Of a stretch of 64,000 nucleotides of DNA, positions 54,924 to 64,000 are shown piece after piece. A program made the translations under genes and the position numbers. The notes under the pieces were generated by a model. That model saw nothing but the letters and a program-made list of their open reading frames with translations. It did not search any database and was not told where the DNA came from. The stretch is from contig OX328105.1 in NCBI GenBank assembly GCA_946811185.2, positions 31,871,394-31,935,393 of the forward strand. The letters run 5' to 3'. The stretch comes from Hippopus hippopus. Its lineage: Eukaryota; Mollusca; Bivalvia; Cardiida; Cardiidae. Each line of letters starts with the position of its first letter. Within the stretch, counting starts at the first letter, position 1.

Positions 54924-55613
54924 CTAATCCTCGTCAGAACTTGGGCATTCATCTAAGATATTAGGTAAAATTTCCTTTTCCTTTTCTGGTAATTTTACAT
55001 TCTTCTCTAATATTTTTACTGACATAATTTTAATCTGGATCGTCTCGATGTTTTTATTTTTAAATATTCCTTCTACTTTTAAAATACAAAACAACTTACA
55101 AGCAATTTTCTTATATGAAAGAGGGTTTACCACCTTGTTGTTTTCATCGTAAAAGCAGGTCTTATGTTGTTTGTTTTCACAAAGTTTTGGGTATAACATA
55201 GCTGTTCCATCCTCATTATATCTTAAAATATTAATTGTGTCTAAATTTCTAATTTTATCTTCTTTTAGTTCTTTGTCCATTCCATGCTCTCGGAAGAAAT
55301 CTGTTAGTTTTTCCAGATCTTCTTTAAAAGCTCTTTCCTTTTTCATAGGCTTTTGACTGTTATAACATATTAAAGATAAGGAGTAATCTTTTAGATCTTT
55401 TCCTCAAGCGTTATTTCCAAATCCTGTAACACCATATGAAAACAAAATAGGGGTACGCATAAACAACGAACCATTTTTATTACTTGAGTATCTGTACTTT
55501 ATTGGAATCTTAACAAAAGCATACACTTTGCTTTTATATTTGTTGGCGTAATTTATAGAAAGGTCTTCTTTACGAAGTTCTCCACTTTTGATATAATTCA
55601 TATCTGCACTCAT
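54924..55613 (-). pseudogene. Conserved Polinton protein, one premature stop
   Basis: From ATG 55613 (TATATAA box just upstream) a frame of 230 codons is interrupted by one in-frame TGA (55404-55406). The first part has YKSKVYAFVKIPIKYRYSSN and LFMRTPILFSYGVTGFGNN. The second has KLTDFFREHGMDKE, YPKLCENKQHKTCFYD, YKKIACKLFCILKVEGIF and an acidic tail (DECPSSDED). A beta-rich front with an acidic C-terminus recalls viral single-stranded-DNA-binding proteins, and I have seen similar sequences in NCLDV/Polinton relatives. The function is not established. Confidence 0.6.
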
Positions 55614-55687
55614 TTTTTTATATAAGAGTTTTTTTTTGGTTAACTTAATTAATTTTTTTCTTAAGTCTCATACAAAGATATAAGCCT
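55614..55687 (-). promoter_or_regulatory. Promoter region of the rightmost Polinton gene
   Basis: TATATAA at 55619-55625 lies five bases before the ATG. The remaining AT-rich stretch leads into the right terminal repeat and has no gene. Confidence 0.4.
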
Positions 55688-56230
55688 ATAAAGTCGCCTT
55701 GAGCGGAAACGACGATAAACGCTATATCCTTGGAAACAATATCGATACATTAGCTTGGGGACACACTAAGATAAAGACGCAGATCTTAGAAAATTTACTA
55801 CGTATAGGGCAGAATATATATCATATGACAGAGTAAAAAATGCTGTAATTTCGCTCATATAGCTATATGGGCTAAAAATACAAATCGTTGGGGTGTAGTT
55901 TTGAGGAGGGGGATGGTTGGGGTTAGATTTGAGGAGGGAAGTGGTTGGGGTTAGATTTGAGGAGGGGGATGGTCAAATATTAATTTAATGGTCGGGTTTG
56001 AGAGTTAGCCGGGGATATGGTTGAATTATTAACTAAAGCAGGGGATGGTTGGTATAATATTTTAATCATACACAGGGTTAAAATATTAATTACAGCAGGG
56101 GGATGGTTAAACTAGTTTTTTGGTTTAGCAGGTTGAATTTTAAGAGGGGGTAGATGGGTGAGATGCGTGGGCAAATGGGGCAAAACCCAGAAATGGGGCA
56201 AAACCCAGAACTCTCCGTTTTTATCTAACT
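55688..56230. repeat. Right terminal inverted repeat of the Polinton
   Basis: 543 bp, inverted copy of 40385-40937. It includes a stray copy of the last polymerase codons (KRYILGNNIDTLAWGH onward). In this copy the final codons differ, since a base change turns the codon after MTE into TAA. An ORF at 56112-56300 crosses the end and is not a gene. Confidence 0.95.
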
Positions 56231-56236
56231 TCCATG
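56231..56236. repeat. Target site duplication, right (TCCATG)
   Basis: Identical to 40379-40384. Joining the two flanks would give the presumed empty site GATTGACT-TCCATG-CCCACG. Confidence 0.95.
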
Positions 56237-56699
56237 CCCACGTAAGTTTGAAAAGACGGATACTGTCAAGTGTACGCCTGGCATATGAATTCTGTTTCAT
56301 AGCAAAATATATCGGTTATTTTCTAAGTAGCATAAATGTGTATCAAATCTCTATACAGCATTTAGTCAGGTTTTCCCCTCCTTGAAAGAGTCTGACGACT
56401 TTGGAGGGAATAGTTCATTTCGAAGTTACATGGCATTGTTTCTGATATAATTAGAAGAAGATAAGACATCAATTAATCTCGGAGCTCGAACGGAAAAAGT
56501 CTTTAACGACGTATACGACAAATGTTAGCGCGCATCCTACTGCGCATGTATTTTTGACGTGGATATTGAACCAAAAATGCACCTATGTATTTTTTGCACA
56601 TAATGGTAATACTATTGATGCACAGAAACAAGTAGCACTTTCTTCAGGTAAGATTGGTGAAGAGAGAGAAAAAAAAAAAGGATCTTTGAACTGTCACCG
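56237..56699. other. Unassigned host flank
   Basis: No gene is supported. The ORF at 56554-56868 runs into an R1 repeat. Confidence 0.4.
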
Positions 56700-56739
56700 T
56701 GAAATAATTAAAATGCTGCTGACACGGCGTTACACACCA

Positions 56740-56880
56740 AACAAGGAAACAAAGGCGGGAAATTTAAAGCTGTGGAAGTATCCCTGTTTCCAGTTTGAAA
56801 ATTATTGTTGGAAAAGGAGAAATCGCTCCTATTGGGCAATTTCTCCTTTTCCCACTATGTCTGCTTAGCTTTTATCCTAT
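56740..56880. repeat. R1 hairpin MITE (variant)
   Basis: GGAAAAGGAGAAATCGCTCC and its complement flank ATTGGGCAA at 56811-56852; the outer arms are drifted. Confidence 0.6.
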
Positions 56881-57035
56881 TTTTTCCTTGAAAAAATAAC
56901 TTCCACAGTGACCTTCAACCTTGTTTTCTGACGAAATAAGCACGGATAGGTGCCATTTTTATTTTTTCTTATTCTTTAGAATTATAAACACTATAAGTGT
57001 GGAAATTTTAAGAAAGTATGTATTTATTTAAGATT

Positions 57036-57260
57036 AACCCTTAATCCAGTCAAATTATCTCCCTTTTTAACTCAATTGTCTATATATAATAGTCCAGAGG
57101 ATAAGGGGAAAATTGTTCAAATTGTGATAAAAGTGTGAAACTTGGCACAATTACCCCACTGACCACTTTATTTCAGAAAATGGCGGGACACAAGTGTTTG
57201 GTCCAAAATTATGGCAGCCATCTTAAATTTCAAAATGACCGCCATTAAAAACTGACAAGC
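57036..57260. repeat. Left arm of a distant inverted repeat pair
   Basis: ATTGTTCAAATTGTGATAAA, AGTGTGAAACTTGGCACAA, GGCGGGACACAAGTG and GCAGCCATCTTAAATTTCAA match 60480-60660 in inverse orientation with drift. Confidence 0.5.
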
Positions 57261-57859
57261 AAGTAATTCGGCTCTCAGACTACACAGAGACTTTATTTTT
57301 GTATCATTTTATGTTTTCGCACATGAGAAATCCAGAAAAATGAAGAAAATAACACTATTCTACATCTCTTTATGAACCCGATTCAGAGGGCATTTTAACT
57401 AAAATAGCGCCACCGGAAAGATGGAAGAGAACTGCAAATTCTAGCATCAACCTTCTTCGGTTGAAAAAAAAAAAGAAAAACATAAAACAGTAAAACAAGC
57501 AGTCATTTTTGTTTTTCAGTGACTGGTTCCTTCCTGATTGGAGTCATAAAAATATATACTGTGCGCCAAAAGTGGTTTCACTGAAATCTATCAGCTTGAC
57601 ATCTACTGATAACAGGTTCCCGCGCAGTTGCAAAGCTCTGTGCATGGAAGTGAAAACAGACACACATTTGCATGGTGGTCTACAGCCTTTTTTTACAACC
57701 ACATTTGATCAGCTTTTGGTTATCAAACCTTTTCCTGCAAGTTTTATGCCATTTGGCCTCGTGTATTATAAGCGTGGCTTTAATTCTACTATCTTTTGTC
57801 AGCCTATCAACGTCAATGTTAATGGTAACCATATTGAGTTTTTGAAACTCATGTACACA
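57261..57859. other. Unassigned
   Basis: The 144-codon plus ORF at 57509-57943 has no recognised domain, and its 3' third is repeat-derived. It is not called as a gene. Confidence 0.35.
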
Positions 57860-57864
57860 TGTCG

Positions 57865-58045
57865 TAGTCCAAACTGGAATCTAGGCAGATTCGGAATCTG
57901 CCTTGACCAAATTGGAATTCTATTTTGGTCTAGACCAAATTAGAAATCTACTTTGGCCTAGACAGATTCAAGATCTGCCTAGACCAAATAAGGATTCCAG
58001 TTTGGCTAGGCAAATCTACAATCTGCCTAGACCAAATTGGAATAT
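57865..58045. repeat. CTAG-centred inverted repeat cluster, left
   Basis: Short palindromic units recur, such as TCTAGGCAGATTCGGAATC, GGTCTAGACC and GATCTGCCTAGACCAAATT. A similar cluster lies at 59200-59315. Confidence 0.75.
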
Positions 58046-59199
58046 TTTCTCGTTAAATATAGTGCGACTACATATAAACCATCTGATCTCATTTAAACCC
58101 GAAAATAAAAGAGGTTTCTATTAGAAATTCAGAGTAAGAATAAATTTTGAATGTTTTGCACTTTAGCTGAAAAAAAAAAAAAAAGATTGTGGGAAACGGA
58201 GCAAGTATGAGGAAAAAAAATGTTTTAATTAAAAATACCTCGCAGTTGTAAACAAATGTGGATATGTATGATTAAAAATCAGGAAAATAATCCAATAATA
58301 AAGTGGTAAGCATCGCAGGAAAAGGAGAAACTGTTTTAATAAGTATTGTGGGAAAAGGAGAGGTGTTTATACTGTATATTCTTTAATCTGTTTTCCAATA
58401 AATGATAATTAATAATATGTAAAGGGTCGAACTGCCCACTTGGCACTAATGATGTTTGAAGACAGATAAAAGTTGTAATTGCCAAAATATTGTTAATTGC
58501 CATAAAGGTGTGAATGTGTGATATATTTTTGACCCATCACACATAAAGGACCCATCTAGGAACCCTCAAAATAAAATAGAGAGATTACAGCCAGTGCAGG
58601 TATATCTGGATTGACCGTTTTCAAATGGCTGTTTAGTATAGTAGATAACCATTAAACCTTCAGGAAATATACCGGAAGGGGTCAGCCTATGCAGTCAGTT
58701 CAGTCTGCCCAATGTCGATACATATCGCAGTTTCAGGATGATCCTCTTTTACATGAAGGTTCACATTTACTAAAAGGTGCTTTTTTAAATAATTTGTTGC
58801 AATTAATTACATGTACGCTCGTACATTGTTCATGAATAATCAATGTTCCAATCATAGAAATAGTAATAGAAAAATGAAAATGAAAATTTGACCAAAGGCC
58901 AAACTGTAATGATGTGCATGCTGATCTTTGTCTTCACTTCCTGCAAAATATGATTTAAGTTGGGAACCGCAGAATATACGAAGAATACGGACAAATTCAT
59001 AACTTACTTTTTTTATTATTTTATTTTATTTTAACGTTTTTATTTAATGTTACATGTATGGTAAAAAGTTTTAGATATTAAAATTCAAATGATGTAATAT
59101 GCTTAGATAAGATATTAAAATTCAAATGATATAATATGCTTTTTTATTGTTAAAATGGATATCCACTGAAAAGACTCTTTAAAAAAAAAAAAAAAAAAT
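58046..59199. other. Unassigned AT-rich core between repeat clusters
   Basis: No gene is supported. It holds an R1 hairpin relic at 58315-58372 and a direct duplication of GATATTAAAATTCAAATGAT (59073-59132). Confidence 0.4.
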
Positions 59200-59315
59200 A
59201 GATTCCAATTTGGTTTAGGCAGATCCTGTATTTGCCTAACCAAACTGGAATTCTAATTTGGTCTGGGCAGATTCGGGATCTGCCTAGATTGCAGATCCGG
59301 AATCTGCCTAGATTC
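59200..59315. repeat. CTAG-centred inverted repeat cluster, right
   Basis: GATTCCAATTTGGTTTAGGC, CAGATTCGGGATCTGCCTAG and CAGATCCGGAATCTGCCTAG are the same words as in the left cluster, partly in inverse order. Confidence 0.75.
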
Positions 59316-60479
59316 CAATATGGCCTACGACATATACATTCAGCTAGTGCTTTATAGCTCCCCTCTTATGGACAAACCAGTTTTTCTGGCGAGTCTTTTT
59401 AACATAATGCACACAAGTCCCGGCTGGTATGTGTACAAGTCTGTGGAAACTCTGCTTCTCAACTGCAGCCTTCTCCAGGATCTACCAGTTTTACACTGTT
59501 TGGACATTGAGAACTAGATCTAATTTTCTTTACACTTATTAGTAAAAGAAGGGTCAAATTAGCTAAAAACAGCGAAATTATTGATGTTTTTCTTTTAATT
59601 CACATGTGAATGCAAAACACACGGCATAGAAATAAAACTGCAATGCAGATGCTGCAAAAGTGCAAACGTGAGCGTAAATACAGTGCTACAACTCACGGCG
59701 CTGGGGAAAAACCAGTTACCACGACACTAAGGCTATTTATTAAAAGCAAGCACAACTGTCCTATGGAAACTCAGAAAAACTTGGATATTCTGCTCAGTAT
59801 CATCAATATTTGGTTGGCCAAACAGACATGCGCTTTTACATGTACGATGCTCGGTCAAGTAGTGTGAATACGACTTTTTACTATTATATACCTACGAACC
59901 TGCCAGTAAAACACTTGCAATGCTAGCGAACAAAATCAAAAATACGTATGATGACGTCACTCATATGATAACGTCAATCACGAATGACGTCAATCCGGTG
60001 CTACTTTCAGTCTCAGGTCCCGATTCGAATTAATTCGATATAGTAAAATGAAGCAGTAAATTAATATCGGTGTGCCCTTCATTTTGTATATTTATTTTGT
60101 CTTCAAAATTTGTAGGTATATAATAAATGGGATACTAAGTTGTAGTGCTGTTTAGGCCCTGCGCAGACAGGGATCAGCCTAAGCATCTGCTCGGTCTGGT
60201 GCGAGTCTATATTGTAGCTTAAATGGGTTGCTTATGACATAAACATTCTTAATTCAGAGAGCAACGACTCTAATCAGACTTGGTAGGGGGCTGAACTGAG
60301 TATTCGTTGGATTCTAATGTCATTTTGTCCAATTTGTCATTAAGCGGCTAATATATATTTTTTTAAAATAAGACGCGAAATAAGTCTTTCTTGCATCAAT
60401 ACAGCCAAATAAATACATTTGTTGCATTTCTAGAGCCTGACAACATGTAAAGCGACATTAAAAACTTGTCAATACTTTG
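59316..60479. other. Unassigned
   Basis: Short ORFs at 59320-59517 and 59610-59867 have no motif. TGACGT-type palindromes cluster at 59950-59995. Confidence 0.35.
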
Positions 60480-60660
60480 AATAGAATCCAAGATATGGTC
60501 TTGGTTTGTATTTTCATGACGGCCATCTTGAAATCCAAGATGGCCACCACAAAAAATTCCAGATCATGTGTGTCCCGGTCCTTTTTGATTGATACTGGTA
60601 TGGTACAGCTTTGTACCAAATTTTACACTTTTATCACATTTTGAACGATTTTTATAAAAA
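60480..60660. repeat. Right arm of a distant inverted repeat pair
   Basis: Its complement matches 57036-57260. It contains GACGGCCATCTTGAAATCC and ACACTTTTATCACATTTTG. Confidence 0.5.
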
Positions 60661-62199
60661 TCGCTTCTTACCGCCTGTACTATAACAGGCATATGATATC
60701 TGTACATTTACCATGCTCAGAACCAGGCTTTTATACATTTTTTTGTGCAAAAATATATGAATTTTCATTAAGATGATGTATATTTGTATATTTTTCCTGT
60801 TATTTATCTGTTTAACTATTAAAGAAAGACGCTTTAAATCCAATATCAGCTGAATTTTGGAACTGTATATACCTTTTTCAAAGGCAAATTTCTCAGAAAC
60901 GAGCACGGTTACCCACATATTTTTTTCACTGTAATCTCTTAGAGACATGATGAGCTTTTTATGTGCAAAGTTTAAAAAAAATCTGTCCGTTAGAAAATTT
61001 TTTCATATACGTCGTTAAAGAAAATCGTTCAATGTCCTTGTCTTTGTTGTTACATCGATAAACTATGGAAAAGATGAAGGGGCATGGGGCATGACTCAAG
61101 TACATGTAACATCTCGTGGCCCAGAGTTCATTAAGTCCTGGCCAAGACTAAATCATCTCGTGGCCCGAGATAGTACACTTATGGCCCTATGACTCAGTTG
61201 AGTCCCAGAAACGGCCAAATCTCATTCTGAGGTTTAATAAAAGCCATTGTGAAATGATTCATTTCACTCATTTTCCAAACGCCCCAATTATGTGTCGACT
61301 TCGTTTACAGATATATGTTTGGAAAGAGTGTTGTGCGTAAATCTGGCTAAGAATTTTGTGGATAGAACTAATAGATGCCGACTGAATATAACTAGGTATA
61401 TTTTCTTGCAAGAAGCGTTGTTCATCCAAGAAAAGACACAAATCAAAAAATTGATCGTTGTATTCACGTTTGCGGCGCCATTGGGGGGGGGGGGGGGGGG
61501 GTTTCAGTGAATTGTATTCTCAGACGTCGAAAAACGTCCTGTTTTTAAGTATTTTGCTCTGATAGACAGAGATAAAAACGTGTGAAAGAATATCTCTACA
61601 AAATAACTCGCGTGTGTTTTCGGCTTAAGTCACAAATTTCTGACATTTTTTCAATTGAATTCGTAAGACTGTTTGCACGAAAGTCTTCCAATATAAATTG
61701 ATCTCAAGATATGACATTACAATAATTATCGCCAGAACAATGAATAACAATAGGAAAGCATAAATACCAAAACATTTTTTCTTTCTTCCTCTCAAACGTG
61801 GAACATTTAAACGAGCTGTTAGAATAAAACCATTTTGCAGAAAACTTACAGCCTCTTTTCGATGCTACACGGGGAGATTGAGATCAGACTGCACAAGATG
61901 TGCGGTCTTTTCTGTTAGTTTTGCCAATGAAGGCTTGAACTATCTGTCTGTTCTGTTTACTAATTCTTATCCATAAATTTTTATCATCGGCATCAGCATC
62001 ATTAATAATAGTGTTGATTTCGTAGTTATAGCTAAGTACTGTAGTCAAATAAACGTTTGCTATTAATGTTAAAAACGATAACTACGTTCTGACTGTGAAA
62101 GATACTTGAAAGATTTATCTAACTTGAATAGAGAAAATTTGCAGGTAACATGGATCAAATCCAAATTATACCGAAAGGGTAGTCTGATCTTGGTCATTT
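60661..62199. other. Unassigned, with a poly-G tract
   Basis: A G homopolymer of about 19 bases lies at 61483-61501. A drifted R2 core lies at 61872-61905. No gene is supported; the 98-codon minus ORF at 60652-60948 has no motif. Confidence 0.45.
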
Positions 62200-62665
62200 A
62201 ATCAATCTGTCTGTCCGACTGTCTGTCAACGCTTCCGTCAGTCCGTTCATCTGTCAATTTTACCCGTCACTCCGTCTTTCCGCCAGTGCTGTCCGTCAGT
62301 CCGTTCGTTTGTCAGTGCTGTCCGTCAGTCTGTCATTGCTGTTTGCCCGTCCGTCTGTCAGTGCTCTCCGTAAGTCAAATAAAGTCAAATCAAATTACCA
62401 ATCAATCAGTCAATCAATCAATCAATCAATCGGTCGGTCGGTTAGGATCGGTCGTTTTGGGGTCGGGGGGTTTGGGTAGGGGTAGGTCGGTCGGTTGGCC
62501 CGTCGGCCTGTCTGCCAACCAGTCTCGTCACATCACTTACATCACATTACATCACACCAATCACATCAATCATGTCAAATCAATCTGTCGACCGATCGAT
62601 CGATCTGTTGGACGGTCAGTCATTCAATCAATCCATTGATTGATCAGTCGATCGGACAAAAGATG
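62200..62665. repeat. Compound simple repeats (CCGT/CAGT, ATCA, GGTC)
   Basis: GTCCGTCAGTCCGTTCGT-type units change to (AATC)n, then (GGTC)n, then CATCACATTA and GATCGATC units. The serine/valine-rich ORF at 62286-62639 is the repeat in translation. Confidence 0.9.
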
Positions 62666-63410
62666 AATCGATAAGCGGATCGGTCTTTCTATCGAACTTA
62701 AAATCAAATCGGTGTTAAATTATAAATATGTAATAATGCCAGACTCAGTCAGACAATTCAATTGAAGCGAGCAAAAAAATCAACACTCATACAAGAATGG
62801 CAAACAGCAGAACTTGAGAACTTTATTTGCCTTCTAAACAAGTATTTGAATAATAGATGATGTCTTTAAATAGCTTTTAAATTGTCTGCATAAACTCCGA
62901 AGTTTTTCTGACATGTAAATTCAATACGTAATCTTGCAAATATTACACTCCTCGAAACCCAGACTAGTCATTGAACAGATTCGAAATGTTTAACCCTTTA
63001 TACCAGCATATTTTTTATCCTACAATGTTGTTTTTTTTTCCATGTTTCGCCTTTGCGGTGGTTAAAACATGTGGTAGTTTTGATTACGAGTTGAAGGAAG
63101 CAATGTCCTTTAGTTCCCGACAAATTTCTGACGTAAAGTAAAATTTCGGTTGTAAAGAGTAACGGACATACAAAACTGGGTCATTGCTTGTAAAACATAT
63201 TTTTTTTCCGTGTTCAAACTCAGCTGCGCATGAAATTACACAAACTCCGTTGTGCATGGATTCAAGTTTTATAAGCACGGGCAAAGGTCTTTTAATTATA
63301 TCAATTTTTTTAAGCGCCAAATATATGACCTTGACCTCCTTGTTTGTACGGCTGAAAATACAACCAGCTGAAACCCAGAAATATTTTTATCTTATCGAAC
63401 TGACCTACAG
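62666..63410. other. Unassigned
   Basis: Opposed short ORFs at 63084-63320 and 63184-63423 have no recognised motif. A weak R1 relic lies near 62990-63075. Confidence 0.4.
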
Positions 63411-63480
63411 GCAGACGGTATAGATCCAAGATCAGACTGCACGTTTTGTGCAGTCTGATCTTGGATCTATGCAGTCTGCA
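63411..63480. repeat. Palindromic MITE core, family R2 (best palindrome)
   Basis: CAGACGGTATAGATCCAAGA with TCAGACTGCAC pairs with its complement around a short TTTT-containing loop. This is the most nearly perfect R2 stem in the window. Confidence 0.8.
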
Positions 63481-64000
63481 AAAGTCTCTGTTTTAACCTA
63501 TTGCACTAAAATATTGAATACAATGACCCCAAGCATCCCTCTTGTATAAAAAGCTATCATCAACTTAACTAAAGGCCGATTTTATACGGTCGATTAAAGA
63601 ATCGTGGATACAACATTGGGGGGCTAATTAATTGCAATGGACTTCTCTTCGTCCGAAAGAAATCCTTAACATTACTATTTTAGGCCAGTTTTCGATGCTG
63701 TATTACGTAAAATAGTGGACAATGTATGTCCAAGATTGGACTGAACATTCAGAAAAGTAAGCCAAGTTGCGATAAGCGTTCTTGTGAGTTATACATGTAT
63801 GCACCACTATGTGATATTGATGGATTTCATCAGATCTCGTGTGAAACTGAGTCACGTGCTTTTCCAAAAGTCGCCTGGCAAGCACAATGTACTCAAGGTT
63901 AATTGAGAGAAATGAATCCAGAAAATTGCCTGAAACACACGTTGTGAGAAAGTCGCTTGAACGACTGTTATGTGAATAGTATTTTTTTTTTCTAAAGAAA
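63481..64000. other. Unassigned
   Basis: Nothing supported. It ends at the window edge. Confidence 0.4.

Larger units (their letters stand above)
40385..56230. mobile_element. Polinton/Maverick element, 15.8 kb
   Basis: Boundaries are set by AGTTAGATAAAAACGGAGAG and its complement, inside exact TCCATG duplications. The size, long inverted repeats, 6-bp duplication and gene set (DNA polymerase B, retrovirus-like integrase, adenain-like protease, FtsK/A32-type ATPase, double-jelly-roll capsid protein, penton-type protein) all match Polintons, a class that links transposons to virions. Around 17 genes lie in two converging and diverging blocks, with the direction switching at 50852-50886. At least nine are broken, so the copy is not autonomous now. 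The coding interior is much more AT-rich than the C-rich terminal repeats. Animals carry many such elements, and the invertebrate relatives have been called adintoviruses. Confidence 0.97.

Noticed and set aside
57509..57943. 144-codon plus-strand ORF
   Set aside because: The last third is the CTAG palindrome cluster and the remainder has no recognised motif.
62286..62639. 117-codon ORF
   Set aside because: It is a translation of simple repeats.

Overview
The window is animal nuclear DNA, AT-rich and dominated by repeats. The tRNA-headed SINEs, dense hairpin MITEs, Tc1/mariner relics and fold-back repeats resemble those of marine molluscs, especially bivalves. That assignment is an inference from repeat style, not from a recognised host gene. 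Outside the central element I find only one stretch that looks like a genuine host exon (31317-31598, with a membrane segment and a consensus splice donor).

The centre holds a complete-length Polinton/Maverick element, the virus-like self-synthesising DNA transposon class also discussed as adintoviruses, at 40385-56230 (15,846 bp). It begins AGTTAGATAAAAACGG, ends with the reverse complement, has terminal inverted repeats of about 550 bp, and is flanked by an exact 6-bp target duplication TCCATG (40379-40384 and 56231-56236). On the minus strand, from left to right, are: protein-primed-type DNA polymerase B with two N-terminal SAP-like repeats; a SAP plus NUMOD1-like protein; the double-jelly-roll major capsid protein; a pVI-like Ala/Lys-rich protein; two conserved Polinton proteins of 298 and 226 aa; two dUTPase-fold-like small proteins; a glycine-rich pX-like protein; the penton-type minor capsid protein; and the FtsK/A32-type packaging ATPase. 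On the plus strand follow a zinc-ribbon/phospholipase A2-like protein, a retrovirus-type integrase with a chromodomain, an adenain-like cysteine protease and a repeat-built fibre. A RING-finger protein and a conserved 230-codon protein return to the minus strand before the right repeat.

Together the genes would replicate the element (polymerase), integrate it (integrase), process and assemble virions (protease, major and minor capsid proteins, ATPase) and breach membranes (phospholipase and amphipathic proteins). The copy is decayed. The polymerase has lost its central block, including palm motif A, and also carries a frameshift and two stops. Integrase, ATPase, penton, fibre, RING protein, 230-codon protein, pVI-like protein and one dUTPase-like protein carry frameshifts or stops. 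Major capsid protein, the 298-aa, 226-aa, 194-aa, 133-aa and 115-aa proteins, the phospholipase protein and the protease remain open. Several genes share a TATATATAA box only 3-5 bases before ATG, a virus-like promoter arrangement.

Left flank (1-40378): short tandem repeats (1.0-1.9 kb, 5.1-5.5 kb), a Tc1-like relic (6021-7274), a roughly 40-bp minisatellite (8.8-11.1 kb), a deleted mariner (18316-18880), a full-length dead mariner (19223-20543) abutting a dead Tc1 transposase, fold-back repeats nested in MITEs (27.5-29.1 and 31.7-32.6 kb), a roughly 30-bp tandem array (36.6-37.3 kb) and many MITE/SINE copies. Right flank (56237-64000): further MITE copies, CTAG-centred inverted repeats, a distant inverted repeat pair and simple repeats.
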